64,000 nt of DNA from Anaerobium acetethylicum (lineage in GTDB: Bacteria > Bacillota > Clostridia > Lachnospirales > Lachnospiraceae), in assembly GCF_900096945.1 (NCBI RefSeq), contig NZ_FMKA01000001.1, positions 1 through 64,000 of the forward strand, written 5' to 3'. Both the position numbers and the translations under genes were made by a program. The first letter of the stretch is position 1. Each line of letters starts with the position of its first letter. Below, piece by piece: positions 63,230 through 64,000 of the stretch. The notes under the pieces are model-generated. The model was not told where the DNA came from, did no database searches, and saw nothing but the letters and a program-made list of their open reading frames with translations.

Positions 63230-63272
63230 GTAACTATTCAGGACTATGTCCTTCATGGTTCTGAACAGTTAC
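63230..63272 (+). mobile_element. Short (43-bp) element family I form
   Basis: GTAACTATTCAG and CTGAACAGTTAC as inverted ends around 19 bp. It lies 13 bp after the DapA-like gene, in the gap before the transporter. No target duplication was seen. Confidence 0.75.
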
Positions 63273-63331
63273 GATATACGATCCTAAACTACTAAAAAAT
63301 AATACTGAATTAAAGAGAGGAGTTAAAACAA

Positions 63332-64000
63332 ATGACAACACCAATGATTATTGCCCTTGCTATTACTGTATTTATGATTATCTTAATCATGACAGATAAA
63401 CTTCCATTCGGTGCACCTCCACTTATTGCATGTCTTCTATTGGTTCTTTTTGGCATAACTGATATCAAGACAGCTTTCGGAGGGTTTTCGAACGCTACCA
63501 TTGTTATGCTTGCTTCTTTTATGGCAATCATGGCCGCTTTACAAAAGACCAGCTTTATAGGTTCTTTTAGAAAAGCAATGTTCAACATGGCCAGCAAAGG
63601 TGGCTTCAGGGCTTATGTGCTTTTGATCCTCGTAGTTATGCTTGGTTGCAGCTTATTCGGCACTGGCTCAACTGCATACTATGTTCTTACACTTGGTATA
63701 TTATCTACTATACCTTACAATGCAAAATTACCAGGTTCCAAAATTATTATGTCTTCCGGCTTCGCAGCAAACCACCCTCTGATCCCAATAAACGTGGCAC
63801 TGCAGTATGGTATCGTTATTGCTGTTCTTGAAGCTGCTGGAGCAGCTGTCGGTAAGGTTAATTTAGTGAGATTCTCGATCGTGAACTTAGTACTTTCGTT
63901 AGCTTACCTGGCATGGTGTTTAATCGCTTACAAAAATCTGCCTGACCATTCTACCACAACGGCAGCCGAAACTGACAAGCTTCAGGAAGAAACCGTTTCT
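63332..64000 (+). CDS. SLC13/DASS-type anion transporter (partial, N-terminal part)
   Basis: ATG 63332, with GAGAGGAG upstream, opens a frame that runs off the right edge (223 codons). It is very hydrophobic, with about six helices: MIIALAITVFMIILIM, the conserved DKLPFGAPPLIACLLLVLFG, and ATIVMLASFMAIMAAL. It resembles the ArsB/CitMHS/DASS permease group that imports carboxylates with sodium or protons. Its place makes it the likely importer of the sugar acid used by the cluster. Confidence 0.75.
   Translation, partial: MTTPMIIALAITVFMIILIMTDKLPFGAPPLIACLLLVLFGITDIKTAFGGFSNATIVMLASFMAIMAALQKTSFIGSFRKAMFNMASKGGFRAYVLLILVVMLGCSLFGTGSTAYYVLTLGILSTIPYNAKLPGSKIIMSSGFAANHPLIPINVALQYGIVIAVLEAAGAAVGKVNLVRFSIVNLVLSLAYLAWCLIAYKNLPDHSTTTAAETDKLQEETVS

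Noticed and set aside
31742-63272. A CRISPR array formed by the repeated blocks
   Set aside because: The repeats are dispersed over tens of kilobases, have inverted ends and target duplications, occur in both orientations and show no regular spacers.

Overview
The window reads as a chromosomal segment of a Gram-positive anaerobe, most likely a Clostridia member close to Lachnospiraceae. This rests on gene content and signals, not on a marker gene: AGGAGG-type ribosome binding sites, TTG/GTG starts, low-to-moderate GC, LtaS- and GdpD-type envelope genes, an msm-type sugar ABC transporter with a YesM/YesN two-component system, Rex-like operators and ferredoxin-based redox genes. No rRNA, tRNA, CRISPR array, prophage or complete insertion sequence was seen.

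Layout. 1-19.2 kb: a type IV pilus locus, all on +, in the order pilB, pilT, pilC, major pilin, prepilin peptidase, a PilM-PilN fusion, PilO, four minor-pilin-like genes (one with a discoidin-like domain, one with Ig-like domains), then a secreted protein of about 1630 residues with three internal alpha/beta repeats. 19.3-27.1 kb: a short-chain dehydrogenase; a queuosine-precursor set (queF on -, then queD-queE-folE-queC on + behind a promoter and a probable preQ1-I riboswitch); a lone 5'-3' exonuclease; an eIF2B/ribose-1,5-bisphosphate-isomerase-like protein and small genes. 27.2-33.7 kb: aspartokinase, an M50-CBS protease, a MerR-TipAS regulator, a HAD phosphatase and a decayed glycosidase. 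33.7-38.2 kb: an LtaS-like polymerase/sulfatase and a membrane glycerophosphodiesterase. 38.5-46.3 kb: a DUF3795-like protein, two adjacent GTPases, a GltD-like flavoprotein, ferredoxin, NapH-like membrane protein, transglutaminase-like protein, NifX-like protein and NudC. 46.4-54.8 kb: binding protein, two permeases, a GH3 glycosidase and YesM/YesN. 55.0-64.0 kb: a Rex-associated alcohol dehydrogenase, then a sugar-acid cluster (DUF1537 kinase, Fe-ADH, PdxA2, sialidase-like protein, DapA-like lyase) running into a truncated SLC13-type transporter.

Two families of small non-coding mobile elements are scattered between genes from 20 kb onward. Family I is about 142 bp, has GTAAC/GTTAC ends and perfect 8-bp target duplications in two copies, which resembles IS66-type ends. 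It also has 41-43 bp forms and several remnants. Family II is about 195-256 bp, is built of nested palindromes and has GTGTCAAAAGCCC ends in its best copy. They sit beside terminators, overlap gene ends (the GH3 stop codon lies inside one) and cluster around decayed genes. They are the main structure not explained by the genes.
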